Below, piece after piece: positions 46,299 to 54,684 of a DNA stretch of 64,000 nt (position 1 is the stretch's first letter; each line of letters begins with the position of its first letter). The DNA comes from a virus. The notes below the pieces were generated by a model, which was not told the origin of the DNA, did not search any database, and was given only the letters and a program-made list of their open reading frames with translations. Made by a program: the position numbers and the translations under genes. The stretch is from IMG/VR virus record IMGVR_UViG_3300029922_000007, positions 1 through 64,000 of that record; one strand, given 5' to 3'.

Positions 46299-46741
46299 TG
46301 AGCAACGTAACTATCGTCAAGGGTTCCCTTTTTGATGCCCCTAAGGGTTCCATTATCTGTCATGCCTGTAACTGCCAAGGAGTCTGGGGTTCAGGTATTG
46401 CCAAACAATTTGCCCAAAAATACCCATACGCATACAAGTTCTACAATAGAATTTGTAACGAAGGTGGGGACATTCTTGGGTCATGCCTTCTTTTGGATAC
46501 CGGAGATCATACTATTGGATGTCTTTTTACCTCGACTAACTTTGGTAGTAAGGTAGATTCAGTCCCAGAAATCTTGGATGCCACAGCCGACGCTATTGGA
46601 GATTTGATCTGGCAAAATACGGATAATAAGCCAATCCATATGTGCAAAATCAACAGTGGCTTATTTGGCGTGGACTGGAATTTGACACTTGAGGTTCTGG
46701 AGTCATATCCAGAACAAGAATTTACCGTGTGGGAGTTCTAG
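46298..46741 (+). CDS. Macrodomain (ADP-ribose-binding or hydrolase) protein, 147 aa
   Basis: The macrodomain signature is clear: VKGSLFDAPKGSIICHACNCQGVWGSGIAKQF, TIGCLFTSTNFG and ICKINSGLFGVDW-type C-terminal loop (here MCKINSGLFGVDW), as in the Poa1/ALC1-like class that binds ADP-ribose or removes it from phosphates or proteins. It is the last of five coupled genes. It probably hydrolyses ADP-ribose 1''-phosphate or ADP-ribosyl marks, or channels ADP-ribose back to the pathway start. Confidence 0.9.
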   Translation: MSNVTIVKGSLFDAPKGSIICHACNCQGVWGSGIAKQFAQKYPYAYKFYNRICNEGGDILGSCLLLDTGDHTIGCLFTSTNFGSKVDSVPEILDATADAIGDLIWQNTDNKPIHMCKINSGLFGVDWNLTLEVLESYPEQEFTVWEF

Positions 46742-46927
46742 TTGAATAAAAAGCCTGAAAGAACAATCCTAAACATGTCGCAAATGACTGCCTGGCTAAA
46801 CGCCTACAGTTGCTGCCCTTACTGTAAGGGAAATGAGTTTTCAGACAAGACGGACACCTGCGTAAACTGTGGTGCCCCTAGAGCTAAAGTTGAAGATTTT
46901 GGTCGAGATGCGAGGGAAGACGAATGA
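46742..46927 (+). CDS. Small zinc-ribbon protein, 61 aa
   Basis: The start is taken as TTG at 46742, directly after the macrodomain stop; an ATG at 46775 is an alternative. Residues of about 25-45 carry CPYCKGNEF and CVNCG, a zinc ribbon of the rubredoxin-knuckle type. It overlaps the next gene by ATGA. It may belong to the NAD cassette transcript, but no functional link is visible. Confidence 0.75.
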   Translation: MNKKPERTILNMSQMTAWLNAYSCCPYCKGNEFSDKTDTCVNCGAPRAKVEDFGRDAREDE

Positions 46928-47247
46928 GCCTTTATAGTATGGGAGATTGTGGTCATTCTGTTGAGTTTGGCTCTAATTGCCAACAATGCGAATGGAACGA
47001 ATTATCTAAGAACATAGAGGACCTAAAAACGGAACTTGAGGAAGAGAAGAGAATTAACCGTATCCTACACTCAGACCGTAACGAAGTCTTTAAACTGTGG
47101 GATATGCATAAGTATAGGCTTTATTTGGCACTTGAAGTATTAGAGAAAATATATAGTGGACTGCCAAGCTACGGCCTTCTTGATGGTAGCGGAATTGATG
47201 CTCGTCTGGAAGTAGATAAAGCCCTTGAGAAAATTAAGGAAGAATGA
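46924..47247 (+). CDS. Cys-containing coiled-coil protein, 107 aa
   Basis: An N-terminal CGHSVEFGSNCQQCEW motif provides three Cys and one His for a possible zinc site. It is followed by a coiled coil (NELSKNIEDLKTELEEEKRINRIL) and a helical end. It is convergent with the endolysin gene, separated by 1 bp. Function unknown. Confidence 0.75.
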   Translation: MSLYSMGDCGHSVEFGSNCQQCEWNELSKNIEDLKTELEEEKRINRILHSDRNEVFKLWDMHKYRLYLALEVLEKIYSGLPSYGLLDGSGIDARLEVDKALEKIKEE

Positions 47248-47248
47248 G

Positions 47249-47827
47249 TTAAGGAATAAAAAATCTGTGCCCATCCGGCTTAAGCTCTCGATAATCTAAA
47301 TGAACCCAGTTACTAGCAGGCTTATCCTCACATCGCATAGCCCAAGTATCCAATAGTTTTTCTTTGACCAAGATATCCCTTACTTCATCACAGGTCATCC
47401 CCATAAGGTCCCAGTCCATTGCCTTCCCCTCAGAATGAGCTGAGTGAAGTGCTCCCCCAATAGCCTTATTGTACTCAAGTGGTCGATAGGTAACATGTGT
47501 ATTTATCGGCTTGTCAAAATATTCCCTAACCGTATCCATCTTTTTACCAAGCTCGATGAGATTAGCTTTAACTTCCTCATTTAGTCCGTCAGCTTCATTG
47601 GCCATACGTTTCCAGGTTGGAAGATAAATCATATCGTGGACCGTAAAATACTTTGAAACTTTTTGAGTACCATCTGTCCAGTCAATGGTCGCTGGTTTGG
47701 CTTCTTCGGGTTTCGCTTCCTCAGGCTTAGGCTGCTCTTTTGGCTCTCCAATAGGAATACTGACCACTGCCTCTTTTTTGGTCAAAAGCCCCAATACCAA
47801 CTCAAGCAAGCTCTTCCACAAGTCCAT
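47249..47827 (-). CDS. M15-type D-Ala-D-Ala peptidase endolysin, 192 aa
   Basis: The M15 zinc site is complete: SAHSEGKAMD (His131, Asp138) and WVHLD (His176). The N-terminal 20 residues are hydrophobic (LWKSLLELVLGLL), perhaps a signal-arrest anchor, followed by a PEEAKPEEAKP linker. Cleavage of peptidoglycan peptide cross-links at lysis is expected. The start was set at 47827 because AAAGAGGTATTT precedes it and a CCAATCTTA box lies between it and the upstream in-frame start at 47908. Confidence 0.88.
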   Translation of the reverse strand: MDLWKSLLELVLGLLTKKEAVVSIPIGEPKEQPKPEEAKPEEAKPATIDWTDGTQKVSKYFTVHDMIYLPTWKRMANEADGLNEEVKANLIELGKKMDTVREYFDKPINTHVTYRPLEYNKAIGGALHSAHSEGKAMDWDLMGMTCDEVRDILVKEKLLDTWAMRCEDKPASNWVHLDYRELKPDGHRFFIP

Positions 47828-47859
47828 AAATACCTCTTTACTTCTAATAGATTCTATCA

Positions 47860-47868
47860 TAAGATTGG
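47860..47868 (-). promoter_or_regulatory. CAATCTTA-type candidate late promoter of the endolysin
   Basis: CCAATCTTA on the minus strand lies 32 bp before the endolysin ATG, far from any other structural gene. It links the box to lysis timing as well as virion genes. Confidence 0.65.
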
Positions 47869-47871
47869 AGA

Positions 47872-48189
47872 ATGAAGTTGAGGATTCAATTTGGTCTTCT
47901 AGACTCAAAAGAAGTTTTTTGGTGGCAGGAAGTCCTTGATTTTCCTAAGCTTATTAAGTTTTGCGGCAAGAACTTCGAATGGGTATTTTATGGATCAGAC
48001 GATAGCAATGTTGTTGACTATATCTTAACATTTTCGGACCTTCCAAGCTATCATTCGGAGTACCATACGGACTGCGTTCGATGGACCGATCTATTCCCTG
48101 AGCATGTTGGCGGCTGTGAATGCGGATCTAAATATGATCGAAATGGTCCAACGCATATGTTTTATTGTAAAATGTGGAGAAAGAATTGA
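47872..48189 (+). CDS. Hypothetical Cys-containing protein, 105 aa
   Basis: The ATG at 47872 follows GGAG in the divergent gap with the endolysin. The N-terminal half is beta-rich (LRIQFGLLDSKEVFWWQEV), and the C-terminal part has CECGSKYDRNGPTHMFYCKMW, a likely zinc site. This C-terminal motif is familiar from conserved phage proteins of unknown function. It is coupled to the ligase gene. Confidence 0.75.
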   Translation: MKLRIQFGLLDSKEVFWWQEVLDFPKLIKFCGKNFEWVFYGSDDSNVVDYILTFSDLPSYHSEYHTDCVRWTDLFPEHVGGCECGSKYDRNGPTHMFYCKMWRKN

Positions 48190-48191
48190 AT

Positions 48192-49406
48192 ATGGTACTG
48201 CCTACTTTGTATAAAAAGGGATCTACCGGAGCCATCCAATTTTGGACTATTGTTGTGGCTCAGGCTTGTGAATGCGAGTTTGACAATAACGATAAGGAAA
48301 TACCAAAATATTATGACATAGCGGGTCATTCAGATGCAGACAATATAGGTTATGCGGGTAGAATAAAAACTTTTTATGGACAAGTAGGAACCGAAAGCCC
48401 ACAAACTACCGTTGACACTATCTTCGAAGGTAAAAATACAGGAAAATCAAATCAAACTACACCGTATGAACAAGCTCAAGCAGAGGCTAAAGCCCGTTGG
48501 GAAAAGAAAAAGAAGTACGGCTATGTAAACTCTCTGGAAGCTGCCGAAAAGGGAGAACTTGACGCTTTGATTGAAGGAGGAATTGTTCCTATGCTTGCCC
48601 ACACCTTCGAAAAACAGGGGAAGAAAATCAAGTATCCTTGCTATGTCCAGCCTAAACTTGATGGCCTGCGCTGCATCGCCATCTTGGAAAATGGCATCTG
48701 CACTTTGTGGTCAAGAACCCGTAAGCCAATTACTAGCTGTCCCCATATTATTGCTGAAATTGAGAAAAACTTTAAAGAAGATATCGTGCTTGATGGTGAG
48801 TTGTATAACCATGATCTTAAAAAGGATTTTGAGAAGATCGTATCTGCGGTACGTAAAGAAACGCCAGAAGAAGGGTACTTGAATGTCCAGTACCATATCT
48901 ACGACCTGGTAAATAACAGCTCTTTCGACAACAGGACTCTTTGGTTAGCTAAAAAGTTCGCTTCTATGAAAACACCAAATTTTAAATACCTTAAGCTCGT
49001 AGAAACCCATATGGTTGAAGACGAAACTCAGGTTCCAGATTGGTTTTTGGAGTTCAGCGAACTTGGGTACGAAGGTGCAATGCTCCGCAACGCCGCAAGT
49101 CCATACGTGAACAAAAGGTCCTCAGACCTGATCAAGGTGAAGGAAATGCAGGACGATGAGTTCGAGATCGTCTCTATCGAAGAGGGGCGCGGAAAACTTC
49201 AAGGTCACGTTGGAGCCTTTGTGTGCGTGAACGACGATGGACAAGAATTTAAGGCTAAGCTGAAAGGTGACACGGAAAAGCTTAAGACTTACTTTGAAAA
49301 CCACTCTCTCTGGAAAGGTAAAAAGTTAACCGTACAATTCCAGGATTTGACTTCGTATGGAATTCCTAGGTTTCCGGTGGGATTGAGAATTAGGGAGAGC
49401 GAATAG
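48192..49406 (+). CDS. ATP-dependent DNA ligase, 404 aa
   Basis: The adenylation site is Lys155 in YVQPKLDGLRC (motif I KxDG), with motif III-type HIYDLV, motif IV EGAMLR and motif V LIKVKEM in order. A C-terminal OB-fold segment (GHVGAFVCVNDDGQEFKAKL; LTVQFQDLTSYGIPRFPVG) completes the T7-like ligase plan. The N-terminal 130 residues form an additional domain seen in other phage ligases. It joins Okazaki fragments or repairs nicks. Start at ATG 48192 with GGAGAAAG upstream. Confidence 0.93.
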   Translation: MVLPTLYKKGSTGAIQFWTIVVAQACECEFDNNDKEIPKYYDIAGHSDADNIGYAGRIKTFYGQVGTESPQTTVDTIFEGKNTGKSNQTTPYEQAQAEAKARWEKKKKYGYVNSLEAAEKGELDALIEGGIVPMLAHTFEKQGKKIKYPCYVQPKLDGLRCIAILENGICTLWSRTRKPITSCPHIIAEIEKNFKEDIVLDGELYNHDLKKDFEKIVSAVRKETPEEGYLNVQYHIYDLVNNSSFDNRTLWLAKKFASMKTPNFKYLKLVETHMVEDETQVPDWFLEFSELGYEGAMLRNAASPYVNKRSSDLIKVKEMQDDEFEIVSIEEGRGKLQGHVGAFVCVNDDGQEFKAKLKGDTEKLKTYFENHSLWKGKKLTVQFQDLTSYGIPRFPVGLRIRESE

Positions 49407-49407
49407 T

Positions 49408-49644
49408 ATGGGCGGCGGAGGATGGGATCATTGGGACTGGGAAGACGATGCGCAAGACAAAAATTCTAGCAGGTACGAACGTAAATTAACTGATTTTAGC
49501 GCAGAAGAACTCAAAGAAGCCCTAGAGAAAGTAGAAAAACAGGAAATTTTACGCAAAGAAGTAGAGCTGGAAAGCAAGCGTCGAATGAAAGAAAATAGGA
49601 TTTTGCAGCTTAAGCAAGAGTTGGCAGAACTGGAAAAGGAATGA
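49408..49644 (+). CDS. Gly/Trp-start coiled-coil protein, 78 aa
   Basis: An unusual N terminus (GGGGWDHWDWEDD) precedes a long charged helix (SAEELKEALEKVEKQEILRKEVELESKRRMKEN). It follows the ligase gene by 1 bp and is followed with no gap by the next gene. Function unknown; the coiled coil suggests oligomerisation or partner binding. Confidence 0.75.
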   Translation: MGGGGWDHWDWEDDAQDKNSSRYERKLTDFSAEELKEALEKVEKQEILRKEVELESKRRMKENRILQLKQELAELEKE

Positions 49645-50082
49645 ATGTCAAAAACTAAGCTTCCTCAACTCTCTATCAAACAGCTTGAACTTCTAATCTC
49701 CATCTCCCTCAGGAACAGCCTTGATGTTCTTGGCAGAGAAGTCGAAGATGGCTACCAATTCCTCATTGTCCTGGACTGTCTAGCTCCCGAAGACTGTATT
49801 CCACATGACGAGGTGCCGGATGGAGAAGAAGAGACTCAAGAAATCCTTGAATGTCATGGCGTTACTGAGCTTACCGATTTTCTAGCCAACATTCTTGGGA
49901 TGCGCAAAGACGATGTACCAGTTAGGGCCGTAGATACGGTATCCATCAATAGTAAGAACGTTGGAGAATTCCTTGAAATTTTGGACGGAATGTGTCGCTA
50001 TTGGGATGACATTTTAGAAGATTCTGAAGAAGTGAATGTTGAGGGTAAGAATGTGGTTCCTGGAAACGAGACAGTAAACTAA
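49645..50082 (+). CDS. Acidic hypothetical protein, 145 aa
   Basis: A helical, acidic protein (LSIKQLELLISISLRNSLDVLG; VGEFLEILDGMCRYWDDILED) with no Trp/Cys motif suggestive of an enzyme. It starts directly after the preceding stop and overlaps the next ATG by 1 bp. It contains EEVNVE encoded by GAAGTGAATGTT. No family is recognised. Confidence 0.75.
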   Translation: MSKTKLPQLSIKQLELLISISLRNSLDVLGREVEDGYQFLIVLDCLAPEDCIPHDEVPDGEEETQEILECHGVTELTDFLANILGMRKDDVPVRAVDTVSINSKNVGEFLEILDGMCRYWDDILEDSEEVNVEGKNVVPGNETVN

Positions 50083-50270
50083 TGGCGATAAAATTTAATT
50101 ACAGGTCATTTCATTGTGTTTGCTTTAGTTGCTATAGAAAACTAAATATAATAGGGGAATGTAAGTGTCCAATCGAAAGAATTCCGGACATTAGATCTTT
50201 TTGGAACGGCAAGTACTATAAAAATCTTTTTATGGATGAATACGGCAATGTTTTCCCAGGAGAGGATTAA
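50082..50270 (+). CDS. Small Cys-rich protein, 62 aa
   Basis: Five cysteines, CVCFSCYRKLNIIGECKCPIE, lie within a 25-residue segment, consistent with a zinc knuckle; the remainder is aromatic and charged. It is coupled to its neighbours at 1-bp overlap. Function unknown. Confidence 0.65.
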   Translation: MAIKFNYRSFHCVCFSCYRKLNIIGECKCPIERIPDIRSFWNGKYYKNLFMDEYGNVFPGED

Positions 50271-50271
50271 T

Positions 50272-50442
50272 ATGGTAACTCTAAAACAATTGATGGAAAT
50301 GCTTATCACCCTACCCGAATCTGTTCAAAATAAGCGCATAGGCTACCTAGACATTGGCCATATGACCCAAGAAGATCTTGCCGACCTTAAAGATAGGCTT
50401 ATCAAATCCAACGAAGACTGGATTGAGGCTTGTGCTAATTAA
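50272..50442 (+). CDS. Hypothetical protein, 56 aa
   Basis: The start at ATG 50272 has AGGAGAGG at ideal spacing; the longer frame from 50236 is less likely. The protein is helical (LKQLMEMLITLPESVQ; EDLADLKDRLIKSNEDW). It is convergent with, and overlaps by 4 bp, the Mu-F-like head gene. Confidence 0.7.
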   Translation: MVTLKQLMEMLITLPESVQNKRIGYLDIGHMTQEDLADLKDRLIKSNEDWIEACAN

Positions 50443-51203
50443 CCCTCCCCACGCTGATCTTTCCAAGCATCATAGTCCAAAGAAATGAACGAAATATATC
50501 CATTCTTAAAGCCCCATCCTGGAGGAAGCTGCGTCAAAGAACACCTACAGAATGGATGTTCTCCACAGCTGGATGGTCTGTCATCTCCACGTTTGTGCCA
50601 CGAATGAGATAATTCGCTAAGCTTCCATATTTTAGGTGTATTCCCGTCCGGCAACATGTGCAGTCGCAAGCATTCCTTACAAAGGCTAGCATCTCTAACT
50701 ACCACAAAGAATACGTTGGGATCAGAAACCCCCATATCTTTGGCCTTACTAGCGATCTCCATAGTATGACCGACATTCCTAGTCTTAGTCGTTTCTGCTT
50801 CAGCTATGAGCTTCATATGTCCCTTAGCCTTAGTCATTTCACCTGAGAAAATCTCATTGACTTGCTCTTTAGTAACGTGGGTGCCTTTAGCTTTAGCTTC
50901 CTTGACTAGAGCATCAATACCTTCGACCACATTAGAGCTAGTCTTGTTCTTGAGGGATTCAATATAGCCGTGCGAAGACGTAAGGATTGACCGAAGAGCG
51001 TCACGTTCAAATTGGTTAGGATCGCGATTGTTTAAAGCTTGAACAAAGATAGACGCAAGGGTAATTCCACCAAAAATATCGAAAAGGTGAGGCTTATTTT
51101 GGAGTTTAGGGATTCTACCGAGGAGCTTATAGGCAAGAATATCGAACATTTTGTCGATGTGACTAGAAATGCTTTCTTTGCCGGAAGAGCTTATTCCGTA
51201 CAT
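50439..51203 (-). CDS. Mu-gpF/SPP1-gp7-like head morphogenesis protein, 254 aa
   Basis: The C-terminal region (VVVRDASLCKECLRLHML, then GEHPFCRCSLTQLPPG) is the Cys/His pattern of Mu-gpF-type minor head proteins that attach near the portal. The N-terminal 150 residues are helical. Its place downstream of portal and scaffold-like genes agrees. It would act in portal incorporation or DNA ejection. Confidence 0.82.
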   Translation of the reverse strand: MYGISSSGKESISSHIDKMFDILAYKLLGRIPKLQNKPHLFDIFGGITLASIFVQALNNRDPNQFERDALRSILTSSHGYIESLKNKTSSNVVEGIDALVKEAKAKGTHVTKEQVNEIFSGEMTKAKGHMKLIAEAETTKTRNVGHTMEIASKAKDMGVSDPNVFFVVVRDASLCKECLRLHMLPDGNTPKIWKLSELSHSWHKRGDDRPSSCGEHPFCRCSLTQLPPGWGFKNGYISFISLDYDAWKDQRGEG

Positions 51204-51204
51204 T

Positions 51205-51819
51205 TTAGCCCTTCAGGAGCTGTTCGATACTCAGAGTTTTAGTAACAGCTTCCGAAGCCTTGGCCTGCTCATCATCCATGGACTTCATCAAATCCGCTAC
51301 GATCTGTTCCTGCATTGAGAGAGCTTTTTGCGCAGGTTGGCTCATATTCTTAGTGGCTTGCTTTCCAAGAGTGAAGGGAGACTTCATAGCCATAGATTTA
51401 GAAATAGCTTTAATCGCCCTTTCTGATTTTTTGAGTTCGTAGGTCTGCTTCAAATTAGACTGGAAGGCTTTGATACCATCGAGAGATTTTTGGAGGGCCT
51501 GTTGTTCTGGGGATCCTGGCTTAGCTGAACCCAGCATTCCTTCAAGTTGACCAATGTGTTGGTCGAGTTCTGAGCCGTCTTGCCCCATTTCTTGTCCTGG
51601 TTGCGCATTGGGATCGTTCGGGTCTTGTCCTGGTTGACCGGGCTGTTGGCCCATAGCTGCCTGCTGTGCTGCTTGAGCGTCGGCCTGCTGTTGTTGGGCC
51701 TGTTGAACTTGAGCTTGTTGAGCCCCAGCCTCAAATCCTAATCTGAAACTGACATCCACAGCGTCCATGAATTTGAGCTTGAGATCGTTATATTTTAGTT
51801 TATAGTCCTGATTTTTCAT
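51205..51819 (-). CDS. Gln/Pro-rich scaffold-like head protein, 204 aa
   Basis: The central part is rich in Gln, Ala, Pro and Gly (QQAQVQQAQQQQADAQAA; MGQQPGQPGQ), flanked by helical charged segments. LKKSERAIKAISKS contains the KSE motif of other head proteins. It lies between portal and Mu-F-like genes, 1 bp from the latter. A core or scaffold component is likely. Confidence 0.75.
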   Translation of the reverse strand: MKNQDYKLKYNDLKLKFMDAVDVSFRLGFEAGAQQAQVQQAQQQQADAQAAQQAAMGQQPGQPGQDPNDPNAQPGQEMGQDGSELDQHIGQLEGMLGSAKPGSPEQQALQKSLDGIKAFQSNLKQTYELKKSERAIKAISKSMAMKSPFTLGKQATKNMSQPAQKALSMQEQIVADLMKSMDDEQAKASEAVTKTLSIEQLLKG

Positions 51820-51821
51820 AA

Positions 51822-52838
51822 TTAAGCAACCTTTTGTCCTGGTTCGGACATAAAATTAGTAATACCTAAAAACTTTTCGATTTGATCTATACACTCAAGA
51901 CGGTTATTGAGCCAATTTTCTTCTTTGATGTGAAGAATTTCGATCCCTTTAACGGTAAGAAAATAATTGTCTTTCAGATCATGGTAGCTACGAAGATCTT
52001 CGTTGGGCCAATGGGGTCTGGACCGTTTAAGCCCCTCAAGGGAGTGGTAGTAAGTACCGTCGAATTCAATTCCCTTATTTAGACTAGGAATCAGAATATC
52101 TATTTCGAATCCTTTGATATGGGGCTTTCCCTCGATTCTTACTTTGTTCGTTTTATGTCTTTTAGCGTCAGGAAAGAAGGGTTTAATACTAGACAAAATA
52201 GAGAATTCATGGGAACTAACATTCCCAGACCTAAACATATGGGAACAAGCTATATCTAATACCTTACGGTCTACACATAGAAAGTATGCGCTTCTACTTT
52301 TCTCTTTAAATTCGCCATGGGTAGTAAAATTTTTAGCTTCTAAGAATAAATCTTCATCAGACCAATAAAATCTTTTTCTGCTTAGGTGGCTAGTCAATTC
52401 TACTAAGAGATCCAGTCGGAGAATGGCGGCGTAAGCGTCTGGATCCATACTTCTGAGGTCTCCTACGCTATCGTATTTGGAAACCACCGTCTTCAGGTTC
52501 TCTTTATTGTATGGCTCATGACAAAGCCTCTTCATATGAGAACATGCTTCCTTAAGGATGCCCATACTCTTTGCGGCCTGGTATGCGTTTCTAGACCCCA
52601 GCTGAAAAGCGTAGGGCGTTCCGTATTTAATGGATTCGGCCAAAATTTTATCTTTAGTCCATTTGATGCGACCATCTCGCATATTTGCGCAAACTATGTC
52701 TAATATTTCAAGCTTCCGAGCGGCATTGTATGCGCTCTGACTTTTTGTTTTGAATTCCATGATAGTGTCGCAAGTCATAGCAATCGCATTAATGCTTTCG
52801 AAAGTATGTTTTCTAATGGAAGCTTTTTTCTTTTTCAT
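51822..52838 (-). CDS. Vsr-like homing endonuclease with four helical repeats, 338 aa
   Basis: The start at ATG 52838 follows GAGGAATAGC in the end of the portal gene. Four degenerate repeats ending (C/T)(A/S)(N/H)(M/L) occupy about residues 1-185. The nuclease region (KGFEIDILIPSLNKGIEFDG, YYHS, YHDLKD, ILHIKEENW) is at about 230-330. It is inserted between portal and scaffold-like genes with 2-bp gaps, apparently without damage to either. Confidence 0.85.
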   Translation of the reverse strand: MKKKKASIRKHTFESINAIAMTCDTIMEFKTKSQSAYNAARKLEILDIVCANMRDGRIKWTKDKILAESIKYGTPYAFQLGSRNAYQAAKSMGILKEACSHMKRLCHEPYNKENLKTVVSKYDSVGDLRSMDPDAYAAILRLDLLVELTSHLSRKRFYWSDEDLFLEAKNFTTHGEFKEKSRSAYFLCVDRKVLDIACSHMFRSGNVSSHEFSILSSIKPFFPDAKRHKTNKVRIEGKPHIKGFEIDILIPSLNKGIEFDGTYYHSLEGLKRSRPHWPNEDLRSYHDLKDNYFLTVKGIEILHIKEENWLNNRLECIDQIEKFLGITNFMSEPGQKVA

Positions 52839-52839
52839 G

Positions 52840-54681
52840 CTATTCCTCATCCTCTTCTAACATATCAGAGATATTGAGTTTAAGCAAGTCCATAGCGTTA
52901 GGGCGTGGAGCGAACATGGCCATAAGAGCGTTTGGGGCTACTTGCGCCATAAGTTGCCAGGTTTGGAGAGTAAATGGATCGCGTTTAAATCTTAACATCG
53001 GATCAACAAAAGAAGCGGGACTGTCGTAAAATCTCCCCTTGACTTGTCCGACATCTAGGTATTTGTCCATTAGGAGCTGAATGCGCTCGTTCAGAGGGAA
53101 ATCTCCCCCCATACCTACCCCTATAGGGTCTTTATCTACATGACGAAGCACATCGTCGAAGGTCATGTGAGTAGGTTGGTCTTGCTGGAGGCGCGTCGAT
53201 TCTTGTTCCTTAGATTCAGCGTCAAGTCCAGCGAACTTGAGAACGACCATCTTAGCAAGAATAGGATCAATGATTGGAATCAGACGTTGATTGAAAAATG
53301 TTTCAAAATGCAAAAGAAGAGGAGTGAGCCCAGAATCGCGAGCCGCTTCCATCTTAAATTCGTTGTTAGATTCTGATAAAGTCTGTGAATTCGAGCCCTT
53401 AGAGAGATGTCCATATCCTGGCAACTCATCGGGAGACATCTGGAATGTCGCTAAAATATTCCTAGCAATTTGATCATAGATGAACTCGAATGAATCGTCT
53501 GCCTTGTCTCCGGCGAAAGAAAGCCACTCAACCTTATCTTCTGGGCTCAATCCCATCAGGGGGGTCCTGAAAGAATTTTGAACGCCATTGATCGATGCTT
53601 GGAATTCTTGCCTAAACTTCTCAAGCGTAGGAGAGTCAACATCATTGGAAGTGATAACTAAAGCTCCACGGGTAGCGCGTCCATTTTGGAAGTACAAGCG
53701 CTTCCATGTGTCTATTGAAATGTGCGTTGTAATCGAGGAAATGACGGTCTCAACTGGACTTACGGGATATCCATTGCGCTCGACGTCCGTCGATGGAAAG
53801 AAATCATGAACCAAAAGCTCTTCGTGAGTAAAATATTGCTTAGCAATCCCCTCTACTTGCTGGGCAAAAGCGTACACGTCACTTCTTAGTTTATCGTAAT
53901 CAACTTTGATTTTATCTCCGGTGATCCTTTCAAGCTCTTTAATGGCTAGAATACGTGTGTTTACTCCGGCACTTTCACCATTTCGTACCGTCTTGTAAAT
54001 AGTACCCGCATCTACTGGACGAAATCTATTAAAGGGGAACCTACCGTCTTTATCGGGCTCACTTTCGCGATCATAAATAACTTCGGTAGTCATCCAACCA
54101 AAAGTACAAGCGTTCTGGACCGAAGTACTTAGAAATTGACTCATCGTCATCTTCTGTTGATTTTCAAGTCCTTCAGTGTGACCACAATTCAAAAGAATTG
54201 TTTCTAGGCGCTTAACCCTCTCCGTAACTTTTTCAAACTGTTCAGTGCTAAGCAACTTAAGGAATTCAGGCTTAATGCTAATATCCATGCCCTTATCAAA
54301 GCGATCGGCACGTTTTTTACCAAACTGGCTGAGTTGGCCACCACGAGTACGAAGGATAGCTGCAACCAAGTGATCCTGAACACGGACCATCTTAAGAATA
54401 GAATCTGGAATCTCATTACGCTTACTCTTAACAACGCCAGCATAGGCATCGTTGTAGTTTGGGGATTCCATGAAGGCCAAGGCTGGAGCGCGTTCGGTAG
54501 CCTTACCCGTGGCGTCCGAGATGGCTTTCATCAAAGGAAACATTTCAGGATTGCTCTTCTGCATTTCCTTCAAGACACTCAACTGCTGGAGTTCCTGCAG
54601 TGGTGTCATATGTGACGATTCAGAGAAATTTAGTTTCATTTCTTTCTTAATGGCAGATTTTGGTTTATCGTCTTTTGTCAT
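52840..54681 (-). CDS. Portal protein, 613 aa
   Basis: The size and segment order (SILKMVRVQDHLVAAILRTR; NACTFGWMTTEVIYD; LFFQNGRATRGALVI-like YFQNGRATRGALVIT; NILATFQMSPDELPGYG; SNSQTLSESNNEFKMEAARDS) are those of large-phage portal proteins. It follows the terminase module in the usual order. It forms the dodecameric DNA channel. Complete; the C terminus is acidic (MLEEDEE). Confidence 0.92.
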   Translation of the reverse strand: MTKDDKPKSAIKKEMKLNFSESSHMTPLQELQQLSVLKEMQKSNPEMFPLMKAISDATGKATERAPALAFMESPNYNDAYAGVVKSKRNEIPDSILKMVRVQDHLVAAILRTRGGQLSQFGKKRADRFDKGMDISIKPEFLKLLSTEQFEKVTERVKRLETILLNCGHTEGLENQQKMTMSQFLSTSVQNACTFGWMTTEVIYDRESEPDKDGRFPFNRFRPVDAGTIYKTVRNGESAGVNTRILAIKELERITGDKIKVDYDKLRSDVYAFAQQVEGIAKQYFTHEELLVHDFFPSTDVERNGYPVSPVETVISSITTHISIDTWKRLYFQNGRATRGALVITSNDVDSPTLEKFRQEFQASINGVQNSFRTPLMGLSPEDKVEWLSFAGDKADDSFEFIYDQIARNILATFQMSPDELPGYGHLSKGSNSQTLSESNNEFKMEAARDSGLTPLLLHFETFFNQRLIPIIDPILAKMVVLKFAGLDAESKEQESTRLQQDQPTHMTFDDVLRHVDKDPIGVGMGGDFPLNERIQLLMDKYLDVGQVKGRFYDSPASFVDPMLRFKRDPFTLQTWQLMAQVAPNALMAMFAPRPNAMDLLKLNISDMLEEDEE

Positions 54682-54684
54682 CCA

